From Motilibacter aurantiacus (GTDB lineage Bacteria > Actinomycetota > Actinomycetes > Motilibacterales > Motilibacteraceae), in NCBI RefSeq assembly GCF_011250645.1, contig NZ_JAANNO010000008.1, positions 139,894 through 203,893 of the forward strand: 64,000 nucleotides of DNA. The letters are read 5' to 3'. Below, in pieces: positions 50,297 to 58,373 of the stretch. Under the pieces are notes generated by a model. That model was not told where the DNA came from. It did no database searches and saw only the letters and a list, made by a program, of their open reading frames with translations. Made by a program: the position numbers and the translations under genes. How positions within the stretch are numbered: position 1 is the first letter of the stretch; each line of letters opens with the position of its first letter.

Positions 50297-50929
50297 TCAT
50301 GCCTCGGCGCCGGGCCGGCGCCGCTTGCCCCGCCGGCTGCGCACGCCCGCGACGACCGCCACGACGACCGAGGCCGCGACGAAGAACGCGCCCACCGCGA
50401 TGGCCGCGTCGCGTACCCAGGGCACCGAGGACGCGACGTAGCCGAGCAGCACGAGCCCGGAGCCCCAGGTCAGCGCCCCGACCACGTTGGCGGCCAGGAA
50501 GCGCGGATAGGGCATGCGGGAGGCGCCCGCGAGGATCGGGGTGAAGGTCCGGACCCACGGGATCCAGCGCGCGATGATCACGGCCAGCGCCCCGTAGCGG
50601 GCGTAGAACTGCTCGGCGCGTTCCAGGTGCTTGGCGTCCAGCCGGCCCTTCGCGACCTTCTTGTCCAGCCAGGGCCGGCCGAGGCGGTAGCCGGTCGCGT
50701 AGCCCACCGCGTCGCCGGTCACCGCGGCGACCGCGACTCCGATGGCGAGGACCGGCATCGAGACCCCCGAGCCCGGGTCGCCGGACACCAGGCCGGCGCC
50801 GAAGAGCAGCGAGTCCCCGGGCAGCAGGAAGCCGATGAGCAGCCCGGACTCGACGAAGACGAAGCCGAAGACGATGAGGTAGACGGCTGCGGCACCGAGG
50901 CCGCCGAGCTCGGGGGACAGCGACTCCAC
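50297..50929 (-). CDS. DedA family membrane protein (second copy)
   Basis: This 210-residue protein has FVESGLLIGFLLPGDSLLF, VTGDAVGYATGYRLGRP, ARYGALAVIIARWIPWVRTF (FxRFxPxxR variant with W in place of F) and ALTWGSGLVLLGY. The C-terminus is strongly basic (RSRRGKRRRPGAEA). It is a paralogue of the neighbouring DedA and only moderately similar to it. GTG start at 50929; its promoter region faces that of the SpoU gene. Confidence 0.9.
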   Translation of the reverse strand: MESLSPELGGLGAAAVYLIVFGFVFVESGLLIGFLLPGDSLLFGAGLVSGDPGSGVSMPVLAIGVAVAAVTGDAVGYATGYRLGRPWLDKKVAKGRLDAKHLERAEQFYARYGALAVIIARWIPWVRTFTPILAGASRMPYPRFLAANVVGALTWGSGLVLLGYVASSVPWVRDAAIAVGAFFVAASVVVAVVAGVRSRRGKRRRPGAEA

Positions 50930-50940
50930 CGTCCGAACCC

Positions 50941-50946
50941 TAGGGT
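50941..50946 (+). promoter_or_regulatory. -10 box of a probably leaderless start (SpoU gene)
   Basis: TAGGGT ends 6 bases before the GTG at 50953. The whole intergenic space to the divergent dedA gene is 23 bases, so there is no room for a leader. Confidence 0.5.
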
Positions 50947-50952
50947 GGTCCC

Positions 50953-51639
50953 GTGGCGGACGCGCTCCCGGAGGACCCGGCGCCGATGTCCGAGGGCGGC
51001 GTGCGCGTCGGGCTCGAGCCGTCCCTGGCCGGTGCCGTCGGGGTGGGGCCGCACCCGCTGCCCTGGCCGGACGACCCGCGGCTCGACCCCGAGCTGCTGG
51101 CCGGGGGGGACCGACGCAACGTGGTCGACCGCTACCGCTACTGGAGCGTCGACGCGGTGGTCGCGGACCTCGACGCCCGCCGGCACGACTTCCACGTCGC
51201 GATCGAGAACTGGCACTCGGACTTCAACATCGGGACGGTCGTCCGCAACGCCAACGCCTTCCTCGCGAAGGAGGTCCACGTCGTCGGCAACCGGCGGTGG
51301 AACCGGCGCGGGGCGATGGTCACCGATCGTTATCAGCACGTACGCCACCACCCGACCGTCGAGGGCCTGCTGGAGTGGGCGGCGGCCGAGGGGCTGGCCG
51401 TGGTCGGCATCGACAACCTGCCGGGGTCGGTCCCGCTCGAGGGGGCCGAGCTGCCGCGCCGGTGCGTGCTGCTCTTCGGCCAGGAGGGGCCGGGCCTCTC
51501 CGAGCCGGCGCGGGCCGCGTGCGACGTGGTTTGCTCGATCGCGATGTACGGCTCGACCCGCTCGATCAACGCCGGCGTCGCGTCCGGGATCGCGATGCAC
51601 GCGTGGGTGCGCCGGCACGTGCTCGGACTGCCGACGTGA
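50953..51639 (+). CDS. SpoU/TrmH-family RNA 2'-O-methyltransferase
   Basis: This 228-residue SPOUT enzyme has motif 1 NIGTVVRNANAF, motif 2 VLLFGQEGPGLSEPA and motif 3 IAMYGSTRSINAGVASGIAMHAW (the knot and S-adenosylmethionine site). The N-terminal ~60 residues are Pro/Asp-rich. It methylates a ribose in tRNA or rRNA; the site is unknown. Such a gene commonly sits between pyrE and fba in actinobacteria. The stop overlaps the nucleoside hydrolase ATG (TGATG). Confidence 0.88.
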   Translation: MADALPEDPAPMSEGGVRVGLEPSLAGAVGVGPHPLPWPDDPRLDPELLAGGDRRNVVDRYRYWSVDAVVADLDARRHDFHVAIENWHSDFNIGTVVRNANAFLAKEVHVVGNRRWNRRGAMVTDRYQHVRHHPTVEGLLEWAAAEGLAVVGIDNLPGSVPLEGAELPRRCVLLFGQEGPGLSEPARAACDVVCSIAMYGSTRSINAGVASGIAMHAWVRRHVLGLPT

Positions 51640-52514
51640 TGATCGTCGACACCGACGGCGGCTCCGACGACGCGGTGGCGCTGCTGCTCGCGCTCGCCGG
51701 CGGCGCGGTCGAGGCTGTCACCACCGTCGCGGGCAACGTCCCGGTGGGCCAGGCCACCGTCAACGTCCTGCGCACGCTCGACGCGCTGGGCAGCTCCGTC
51801 CCGGTGTACGCCGGCGCCACCGCCCCGCTGACGCGTCCGTGGGAGCGTGGCAGCTGCACGCACGGCTCCGACGGGCTGGGCGACGCCGGGCTGCCCCCGC
51901 CCGTGCGCGCTCCGACGCCGGGCTCCGCCGTGGGCGCCCTGCTGGCCTCCGCCGCAGGCGGGACGCTCCTCACCCTCGGCCCGTTGACCAACGTCGCGCT
52001 CGCGCTGGGCCGCGACCCCCGGCTGCTCGAGAAGTTCCACGCCGTCGTCTGCATGCTCGGCCGCAGCGACGGCGCGGAGTTCAACGCGTACGCGGACCCC
52101 GAGGCGGCGGCGGCCGTGCTCGCCGCGTCGGGCCCGCCGCGCGTGCTCCTCGGCAAGGACGTCTCCGAGCGCGACGGGCTCCTCTCCTGGGCGGACCGGG
52201 AGCGGCTCGCCGCACTGCAGACGGCCGAGGCCGACGTCGTGCTGCGGGTGACGGCCCGCGCCGCGCAGCAGGCACACCGGGAGGGGCGGGACGGGCACGA
52301 CCTGCCCGACGCGCTCGCGACGGCGGTGGCGCTCGACCCGACGCTCCTGCTCGCCCACGAGGCGCAGCGCGTGGGGGTCGGCACCACCGAGCGGGACCGC
52401 GGCCGGCTGGCGCCGGCCGAGGGGCCGGTGCCCGCCCGCGTGGTCACCGCGGCCGACGGCCCGGGCTTCCGGCGCCGCCTGCTCGCGGCCTGCGGCGCCG
52501 GCCGGTCGGCCTAG
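51639..52514 (+). CDS. Inosine/uridine-preferring nucleoside hydrolase family protein
   Basis: This 291-residue protein starts at once with the calcium-binding motif MIVDTDGGSDDAVALL. It has LTLGPLTNVALAL and, later, HDLPDALATAVALDP, the usual C-terminal metal-ligand segment. It hydrolyses the N-glycosidic bond of nucleosides in salvage. The ATG at 51639 is used; a GTG three bases upstream is possible. It is coupled to the SpoU methyltransferase and overlaps the convergent aldo/keto reductase by four bases. Confidence 0.87.
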   Translation: MIVDTDGGSDDAVALLLALAGGAVEAVTTVAGNVPVGQATVNVLRTLDALGSSVPVYAGATAPLTRPWERGSCTHGSDGLGDAGLPPPVRAPTPGSAVGALLASAAGGTLLTLGPLTNVALALGRDPRLLEKFHAVVCMLGRSDGAEFNAYADPEAAAAVLAASGPPRVLLGKDVSERDGLLSWADRERLAALQTAEADVVLRVTARAAQQAHREGRDGHDLPDALATAVALDPTLLLAHEAQRVGVGTTERDRGRLAPAEGPVPARVVTAADGPGFRRRLLAACGAGRSA

Positions 52515-53344
52515 TGCCCGAACGTGTCCGAGTCGAAGACACCGACGTCGCCGGTGTCGAGCGCCGAGACGGCCGCCACGTCCGCAGGCTCCAGCGACCA
52601 GTCGAAGATCTCGAGGTTCTGCCGGATCCGCTCGGGCCTGGACGACTTCGCCACCGTGGTGACGCCGATCTCCATGAGCCATCGGAGCACGATCTGGCCG
52701 GGCGAGCGGCCGTACTTCTCGGCGAGCGAGGAGAGTAGCGGCTGGCCGAGGACGTCGGCGCCGGTGCCGCCGAGGGGGGACCACGCCTGGGTCACGATGC
52801 CGTGCTCGGCGTGGTACGCCCGGTCGGCCTCGCGGACCAGCAGCGGGTGGAGCTGGACCTGGTTGACGTCAGGCGTCACCCCGGTCTCGGCGAGGATGCG
52901 GTCCAGGTGCGCGGGCTTGAAGTTCGAGGTGCCGACGGCCTTGACCCGGCCCTCCTCGAGCAGCTTCGCCAGGCCCTGCCAGGCGGCGACGTACCTGTCC
53001 TGGCCCGGGTTCGGCCAGTGGACCATCAGCATGTCGACGTAGTCGAGCCCGAGGCGGTCGAGGCTCGCGGCGAGCGCCTCGGCGGCCAGGTCGACGCCGT
53101 GCCACTTCTTGTTGAGCTTGGTGGTGACGAAGAGCTCCTCGCGCGGCACGCCGGCGGCGCGGATCCCGCGGCCGACGCCCTCCTCGTTGCCGTAGTCCTC
53201 GGCCGTGTCGACCAGCCGGTAGCCGGTCTCGAGCGCCGCGGCCACGGCGGCCTCGGTGGCGGCGTTGTCCATGGGCGAGGTGCCGAGGCCGAGCCGGGGC
53301 ATCGTCGCGCCGTGGGCCAGGGGAACGGTGGGTGCAGTCGTCAC
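52511..53344 (-). CDS. Aldo/keto reductase
   Basis: This 277-residue TIM-barrel reductase has the complete tetrad Asp46, Tyr51 (LVDTAEDYGNE), Lys76 (VTTKLN) and His109 (MVHWPNP). The NADPH-binding stretch is AKSSRPERIRQNLEIFDW near the C-terminus. The sequence fits the 2,5-diketo-gluconate reductase-like group, active on small aldehydes and ketones. Start ATG at 53344. Likely monocistronic. Confidence 0.92.
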   Translation of the reverse strand: MTTAPTVPLAHGATMPRLGLGTSPMDNAATEAAVAAALETGYRLVDTAEDYGNEEGVGRGIRAAGVPREELFVTTKLNKKWHGVDLAAEALAASLDRLGLDYVDMLMVHWPNPGQDRYVAAWQGLAKLLEEGRVKAVGTSNFKPAHLDRILAETGVTPDVNQVQLHPLLVREADRAYHAEHGIVTQAWSPLGGTGADVLGQPLLSSLAEKYGRSPGQIVLRWLMEIGVTTVAKSSRPERIRQNLEIFDWSLEPADVAAVSALDTGDVGVFDSDTFGH

Positions 53345-53452
53345 CCGGCCATTGTCGGCCCCGCCCCGTGGTGCGCGGCTCGCAGGTTGCCCTCAGCAAC
53401 TCTGAAGCTCGCTCACAGGCTCCTCCCAGCTGGCGACCCGAGGCTGACGGCC

Positions 53453-53719
53453 ATGACACGACAGGCCACGACACGACAGGCCACGACACGACAGGCCACG
53501 ACACGGACGAAGGCGGCGCCGCTCGCCGTGCCGTCCTGCGCGAACGAGCCCAAGCTCTCCCGGGCGAACGCGGCGGTCGCGGCGAACCGGGAGACCGACA
53601 GCACGCGGCGGCTGCACGAGGCGTACCGGTGCGGGATCTGCCTGCTCCCCAGCGGGACCGCCGCCTGGCACGTACGCCCCGCGCGCCGGCTCCTGGGGCT
53701 GCTGCCCCGACGCGCCTAG
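53453..53719 (+). CDS. Small protein with N-terminal TRQAT repeats
   Basis: The frame from ATG 53453 gives 88 residues: three tandem TRQAT units, then TKAAPLAVPSCANEPK, a basic helix, a CGIC pair (EAYRCGICLLPSG) and an Arg-rich end. The repeats come from the 15-bp DNA repeat. No ribosome site is obvious. It may be genuine or only an open frame over a repeat; no family recognised. Confidence 0.35.
   Translation: MTRQATTRQATTRQATTRTKAAPLAVPSCANEPKLSRANAAVAANRETDSTRRLHEAYRCGICLLPSGTAAWHVRPARRLLGLLPRRA
53456..53505. repeat. 15-bp tandem repeat, 3.3 copies
   Basis: The unit ACACGACAGGCCACG occurs three times exactly in a row (53456-53500), followed by ACACG. The copies are perfect, so the expansion is recent. 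A multiple of three keeps any reading frame. It lies between the aldo/keto reductase and the acetyltransferase remnant. Confidence 0.9.
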
Positions 53720-53722
53720 CCT
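53717..53722 (+). promoter_or_regulatory. -10 box of a probably leaderless start (acetyltransferase remnant)
   Basis: TAGCCT ends 6 bases before the GTG at 53729, with no ribosome site. Confidence 0.4.
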
Positions 53723-53728
53723 GCCTGC

Positions 53729-54322
53729 GTGGGTCTCGACCAAGCGGTGGTGCTGGCGGCGTACGACCGGCTCCGGCGCGAGCAGGGGCCGCCCGCGCCG
53801 GGCTGGACGGCCGAGGCCGACGAGGAGACGGTCCTGCTCCTGCCGCCGCCGGGTGAGCCAGGCGCGACAGTGGTCTGGTCCCGGCTGGACGGCCGCACGG
53901 CCGACGCGGCCATCGCCCGGCAGGCCGCCGCGGCGCGGCGCCGGGGCGGCGGCCTCGAGTGGAAGCACCACGACCACGACGAGCCACGCGACCTGCCGGG
54001 CCGGCTGCTGGCGGCGGGCTTCGTGCCGGAGCCGGCCGAGACGCTCGTCGCCGCCGGCTTGGCGGCCCTGGTCGCCGCCACCGCGGGTCTCGGTCCTCCC
54101 GCGGGTGTGCGGCTGCGCGAGCTCGACGACGGCGACGCGGAAGCCGTCGTCGAGCTCGCCGCGATCGTCCGGGGTGACGACCGACGGTGGCTGGTCGACG
54201 CCGTGCTGGCCGAGCGGGTCGCTGAGGCCGACGACGCCTCCCCAAGCTCGCGCCCGGTGCTCGAGCGGCTCGGGTTCGTGCCGCTGGCGGCCACGACGCC
54301 GTACGCCGTCGAGCCGGAGTGA
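53729..54322 (+). pseudogene. GNAT acetyltransferase with internal deletion
   Basis: The 197-residue frame begins like a two-part GNAT protein (LDQAVVLAAYDRLRREQ, then WSRLDGRTADAAIA, then a second-domain start VRLRELDDGDAEAVVELAAI). It ends with the standard GNAT finish DDASPSSRPVLERLGFVPLA. Between VDAVLAERVAE and ADDASPSSRP the acetyl-CoA-binding core (the R/Q-x-x-G-x-G/A motif and its flanking strands, by family comparison some 80-100 residues) is missing. The frame is kept, so a shortened protein could be made, but it should not acetylate. I read it as a decayed gene; a functional short form cannot be excluded. Confidence 0.6.
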
Positions 54323-54369
54323 CGGGCCCGCCCGCATCGGCACCGCCCGTCGGGGGGTAGGAGCCCGGC

Positions 54370-55737
54370 ATGGGCACGCGAGTGGTGGTGGTCGGGGGAG
54401 ACGCGGCGGGCATGAGCGCTGCCGCGCAGGCCAAGCGGCTGGACCCGGAGCTGGACGTCGTCGTCCTCGAGCGCGGTCGGCACACGTCCTACAGCGCCTG
54501 CGGTATCCCCTACTGGGTCGCGGGCGACGTCGACGACGTGGCGCAGCTCGTGGCGCGTACCCCCGGGGAGCACCGGCGGCGGGGGATCGACGTCCGAATG
54601 GGGACGGAGGCCGTCGAGCTCGACGTCGACAAGGGCGAGGTGGTGACGCGGGACGTCGGCTCCGGCGCCGGGAGCCGCATCGGGTACGACCACCTGGTCC
54701 TCGCGACCGGCGCCGTCCCGCTGCGCCCGCCCGTCCCCGGCATCGACGCGCCCGGGGTGTTCGGCGTCCAGACGCTCGACGACGGCGAGGCCATCCTCGA
54801 CGCGCTGCAGACCAGGAGGCCGCGCCGGGCGGTGGTCGTGGGCGGCGGCTACGTCGGCGTCGAGATGGCCGAGGCCATGGTCCGGCGCGGCCTCGACGTG
54901 ACGGTCGTCGACCTGGCCCCCGAGCCGATGTCGACGCTCGACCCGGACATGGGCGCCCTCGTGCACAAGGCCATGGAGGGGCTGGGCATCGACGTGCGCA
55001 CCTCCACGGCGGTACGCGGGGTCGCCCTCGGCACCGACGGGCGGGCGCGCGCCGTGGTGACGGACGACGGGGAGCTGGCGGCCGACGTCGTGGTGCTCGG
55101 GACCGGCGTACGCCCCAACACCGCGCTCGCGAAGGCGGCGGGCCTGCCGCTCGGGCGCTTCTCCGGGCTGACGGTCGACCTGCAGATGCGCGTGTGCGGG
55201 CGGGAGAACGTCTGGGCCGCCGGTGACTGCGTCGAGTCGCTCGGGCTGGTGAGCGGCGCACGCATCCACGTCGCGCTCGGCACCCACGCCAACAAGCAGG
55301 GGCGCGTCGTCGGCACGAACCTCGGTGGCGGCTACGCGACGTTCCCCGGCGTGGTGGGCACCGCCGTGAGCAAGGTGTGCGACCTCCAGATCGCCCGCAC
55401 CGGGCTTCGGGAGTTCGAGTGCGACGAGGTCGGCTTCTCCTGGCTCACGGTCGTCGTGGACTCGACGACGGCTGCGGGCTACCACCCGGAGGCGCAGCCG
55501 ATCACGGTGAAGCTGATCGCCGAGCGGCGTACGGGACGGCTGCTCGGCGCGCAGATCGTCGGCAAGGAGGGAGCGGCCAAGCGCATCGACGCCTGCGCGG
55601 TCGCGCTGTGGAACCGGATGACGGTCGAGGAGATGACGGCGCTCGACCTCGGGTACGCCCCGCCCTTCTCGCCCGCGTGGGACCCGGTGCTCATCGCCGC
55701 GCGCAAGGCCGCCGACCTGGTCGACAGCTCACGCTGA
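54370..55737 (+). CDS. FAD-dependent NAD(P)-disulfide oxidoreductase, CoA-disulfide reductase-like
   Basis: This 455-residue flavoprotein has an N-terminal FAD motif VVVVGGDAAGMSAA (6-19), active-site Cys44 in SYSACGIPYW and ATG motif LVLATGAVPLRPP. The second nucleotide-binding motif is VVVGGGYVGVEMAEAM, with FAD contact VWAAGDCVES and a C-terminal dimer domain. A single Cys in this position is the mark of CoA-disulfide reductases and water-forming NADH oxidases. The substrate (CoA disulfide, persulfide or oxygen) is not resolved. ATG at 54370 behind GGGGTAGGAG. Confidence 0.9.
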   Translation: MGTRVVVVGGDAAGMSAAAQAKRLDPELDVVVLERGRHTSYSACGIPYWVAGDVDDVAQLVARTPGEHRRRGIDVRMGTEAVELDVDKGEVVTRDVGSGAGSRIGYDHLVLATGAVPLRPPVPGIDAPGVFGVQTLDDGEAILDALQTRRPRRAVVVGGGYVGVEMAEAMVRRGLDVTVVDLAPEPMSTLDPDMGALVHKAMEGLGIDVRTSTAVRGVALGTDGRARAVVTDDGELAADVVVLGTGVRPNTALAKAAGLPLGRFSGLTVDLQMRVCGRENVWAAGDCVESLGLVSGARIHVALGTHANKQGRVVGTNLGGGYATFPGVVGTAVSKVCDLQIARTGLREFECDEVGFSWLTVVVDSTTAAGYHPEAQPITVKLIAERRTGRLLGAQIVGKEGAAKRIDACAVALWNRMTVEEMTALDLGYAPPFSPAWDPVLIAARKAADLVDSSR

Positions 55738-56323
55738 CCCGCGCCTCGCCCGGCCGCTTCGCTCCTCCAGGCCGCGCGCCGCTCATCCGGCCGGGGGAGC
55801 GAGGCGGCGTGCGCAGGAGCGAGGTATCAGGAGCGCCCGCCGTGTCTCTGCTCAAGCGGCGCGGGCTGCGGCCCGATGCTTTCGCGGAGTGTCCGTGCCC
55901 GAGCGAGGAGGCAGGACGGCAGCCGATCGACGAGGAGTGGACGAGATGCGCAAGATCCTGGACTGGGCCGCCCGTATGGGCTCGACCGTCACCGCCGGCC
56001 CCGCGTGCTCCGGCCCGCGGATGCAGGGCTACCCCGTGGCGCGGGGGCCGCGCTGAGCCTGCCGCACGACCTGTCGCCGAAGCCGCGCAGACCGCCGTTC
56101 CCCGACGGCCGGGAGGCGCGGCTTCCGTGTGCCTGAGGAACCCTTCTCGTCGCGGGTTCCCCGGCGCGCCGAGACGATCCTCACGGGGCCGCGGAGGTGC
56201 TTTACACGCCGGGAACGCCGGCTTCGCGCGGAGGAAACCCTGTCGCACCAGGCTCCGGCCACCCCGAGCCTGCAGCTCCCCCGACTGCTCGGGCCTCTTC
56301 GCTGAACTCCCGGAGGCCTCCTC
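55738..56323. other. 586-bp spacer between flavoprotein and arginine deiminase genes
   Basis: This is the longest stretch without a convincing gene. It holds a 7-bp hairpin (56137-56143 with 56154-56160), a second GC-rich imperfect repeat near 56200, and a ribosome site GGAGG just before the deiminase start. One short frame (55946-56056) has a ribosome site. No known riboswitch is recognised. It could carry a long leader for the secreted deiminase or a small RNA. Confidence 0.5.
55946..56056 (+). CDS. Possible 36-residue peptide
   Basis: ATG at 55946 is preceded by GAGGAG at a suitable distance. The product starts MRKILDWAARMG, an amphipathic segment, and continues Gly/Pro-rich with one Cys. 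No homologue recognised and no signal peptide. The ribosome site is the only positive evidence. Confidence 0.25.
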   Translation: MRKILDWAARMGSTVTAGPACSGPRMQGYPVARGPR

Positions 56324-58204
56324 GTGCATGCCCGCAAACGGACCAGGTCCCACCTCGCGGTGGTCGCGCTCGGCAGCGCCTTGGCCGTCGCGCTCCCGCT
56401 GGCGCCCGCGCCGGCCAACGCCGCGGTGACCGCAGGCCTGACGGCCGACACGAACCGCGACGGCGTGCTGAGCGTCCTCGACGACTCGCTCGAGGACCGG
56501 TTCACCCAGGCCCGAGGCGCGATCCTGCTGGCCAACATCGACGACGACCTGGTGCGCTGCCCCAAGATCAAGGTCGACGGCACCCAGCTCACCGACCTCG
56601 AGCTCGAGGCGTGCAACGACGCCGCGGACGACGTCGTGAACGGCGCGGACGACGTCCTCGACCTCGCCAAGCTGGCGGTGGCCCCCGCGCCCGGCGCGAG
56701 CACGGCCACCGTCACCGTCAACGCCGCGGCCGCCGGCAAGGTGCGGCTCTTCGTCAAGCGCGGCGAGTCGGCGGCGGACTGGGCCGCGCTGCCCGCCGAC
56801 GGCAGGCTGACCGCCGCCGAGGCGGAGGCCGGCGCCACCCTGGGCGTCGAGGCGCGCGACATCATCCGCGACCCGAAGGCCTGGGACGGCACCGTCGACG
56901 TGACGCTCACCGTCCAGGGCGGCGGCACGACGGCGTCCGACGTGGTCCGGTTGCGCGTGGCGCCGCTGCTCTTCGTGACCGACACCATGAAGGTCGACAA
57001 GCTCATGGTGGCCGACTACGAGACCTCGATCTACCAGGGCCGCCCCGTCACCGCTGCCCCTCCGGGCGGCGTCGTGCCCTTCCGCGAGGACATGCGCAAG
57101 GGGCTGGCGAAGATCGGCGTCGAGGCGCCGCTCTACCTGCTCCCGGCCGCCCACGGGCGGAACTCCTCGTTCGACAAGTGGACGCAGGACATCATGGAGC
57201 CGGGCTACATGTCGATGCCGACCGCGGGCGGCGAGGAGCACCGCATGCGCGTCTACGTGCGCGCACCATCCCGCAACACCGCCGCCGACCGTGACGTGAA
57301 CCCGTACCGCAGCACCGGTCGCACGATCTTCACCGTGCTGCGCGGCAAGGACGTCGCCGGCGTCCAGCACTACGACCCGGCCTACCAGCCGGGCTCGATG
57401 AACACGTTCGGCTCGACCGGGAACTACGGCTCGGTGCCGCCGTACTCGCACAACGGCAAGCACTACCCGACCGGCCGCAAGCTCTTCGGCGCCGAGAAGG
57501 ACTTCACGGCCGACCCCGCGTACAACGCCATGCTCGCGAGCCAGGGGTACCAGAAGCCGATCGTGCTCGACACCAGCTGGCTCAGCGTCGGCCACGTCGA
57601 CGAGTTCCTGTCGTTCACCGTCTCGGACAGCCCGCGTGGCTGGTCGCTGATCGCCGCGGACCCGATGCTCGCCGAGAACATGCTCCGGGACCTCGTCGCC
57701 AAGGGCCTCGGGGACCAGAACATCGCCCAGGCGGGCCTTCCCGGCTCGAACCTGCCGACGATGACGGTGAAGGAGGCGCTGAAGGACGAGCGGCTGCGGG
57801 ACGGCGCGCACGTCGCGAAGCGCGGCATCAACGCGGCGCTGAAGATCCTCAAGAAGGAGATCGGCCTCACCGACGCCGAGATCGTGCGGGTGCCGGTGTT
57901 CTACCGCTCCAACACCGCCCCGGCGCGCAACGCGCAGCGGCTCGGTGCGTACCTCCCGGACGCCGCCAACGGCATCGGCACCGGCGAGAAGGTGTGGTTC
58001 TCCCCGCGCCAGCACGGCCCGACGAAGGGCGGCAAGGACGTCTTCGAGGACGTCACGGAGAAGGCGCTGGCGAAGGTCGGCGTCGAGGTCCACTGGGTCG
58101 AGGACTGGCAGTACGCCCACTCCGGAAGCGGTGAGATCCACTGCGTCTCGAACGTCGAGCGCGACCTCACCGCCACGGTCCCCTGGTGGACCGAGACTTC
58201 CTGA
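56324..58204 (+). CDS. Secreted protein-arginine deiminase (PAD family)
   Basis: This 626-residue protein starts with a signal peptide (KRTRSHLAVVALGSALAVAL, then APANAAV). An Asp-rich TADTNRDGVLSVLDDS stretch like a calcium-binding loop and an immunoglobulin-like N-terminal part follow. The catalytic domain has all four PAD active-site residues: Asp289 (KWTQDIMEPGYM), His424 and Asp426 (VGHVDEFLSF) and Cys607 (GEIHCVSNV). They correspond to Asp350, His471, Asp473 and Cys645 of human PAD4. It converts peptidyl-arginine to citrulline, probably outside the cell and calcium-dependent. The GTG follows GGAGG. Unlike the agmatine-deiminase-like enzyme of Porphyromonas, it resembles the vertebrate PAD core. 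Confidence 0.88.
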   Translation: MHARKRTRSHLAVVALGSALAVALPLAPAPANAAVTAGLTADTNRDGVLSVLDDSLEDRFTQARGAILLANIDDDLVRCPKIKVDGTQLTDLELEACNDAADDVVNGADDVLDLAKLAVAPAPGASTATVTVNAAAAGKVRLFVKRGESAADWAALPADGRLTAAEAEAGATLGVEARDIIRDPKAWDGTVDVTLTVQGGGTTASDVVRLRVAPLLFVTDTMKVDKLMVADYETSIYQGRPVTAAPPGGVVPFREDMRKGLAKIGVEAPLYLLPAAHGRNSSFDKWTQDIMEPGYMSMPTAGGEEHRMRVYVRAPSRNTAADRDVNPYRSTGRTIFTVLRGKDVAGVQHYDPAYQPGSMNTFGSTGNYGSVPPYSHNGKHYPTGRKLFGAEKDFTADPAYNAMLASQGYQKPIVLDTSWLSVGHVDEFLSFTVSDSPRGWSLIAADPMLAENMLRDLVAKGLGDQNIAQAGLPGSNLPTMTVKEALKDERLRDGAHVAKRGINAALKILKKEIGLTDAEIVRVPVFYRSNTAPARNAQRLGAYLPDAANGIGTGEKVWFSPRQHGPTKGGKDVFEDVTEKALAKVGVEVHWVEDWQYAHSGSGEIHCVSNVERDLTATVPWWTETS

Positions 58205-58220
58205 ACTGAGGTTCCCTGAA

Positions 58221-58260
58221 GCAACGGGCCGCTGTCGGTACGTCGGCAGCGGCCCGTTGC
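58221..58260 (+). terminator. Hairpin downstream of the arginine deiminase gene
   Basis: A perfect 14-bp inverted repeat (58221-58234 with 58247-58260) with a 12-base loop begins 16 bases after the stop. No U-tract. Confidence 0.75.
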
Positions 58261-58373
58261 CGTGCCGCCGCACGCCTGGCGGCACGCGGGCTCGGGATGC
58301 GCTCCGACGGATCCGGTCGTACGTTGCTCAAGCAGGCGAATCGCTTCCCGTCAACGATCGGAAGGAACGACTC

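Noticed and set aside
53456-53505. Short tandem array as a CRISPR
   Set aside because: Units are directly adjacent with no spacers, only 15 bp long, and no cas gene is present.
53413-53604. Minus-strand 63-codon frame over the 15-bp repeat, with a VVACR repeat
   Set aside because: No ribosome site and no neighbouring context; equally explained by the repeat.
55691-58285. Long minus-strand frame opposite the arginine deiminase
   Set aside because: The plus strand has a signal peptide, ribosome site and all PAD catalytic residues; the antisense product is Val/Arg/Gly-rich noise.
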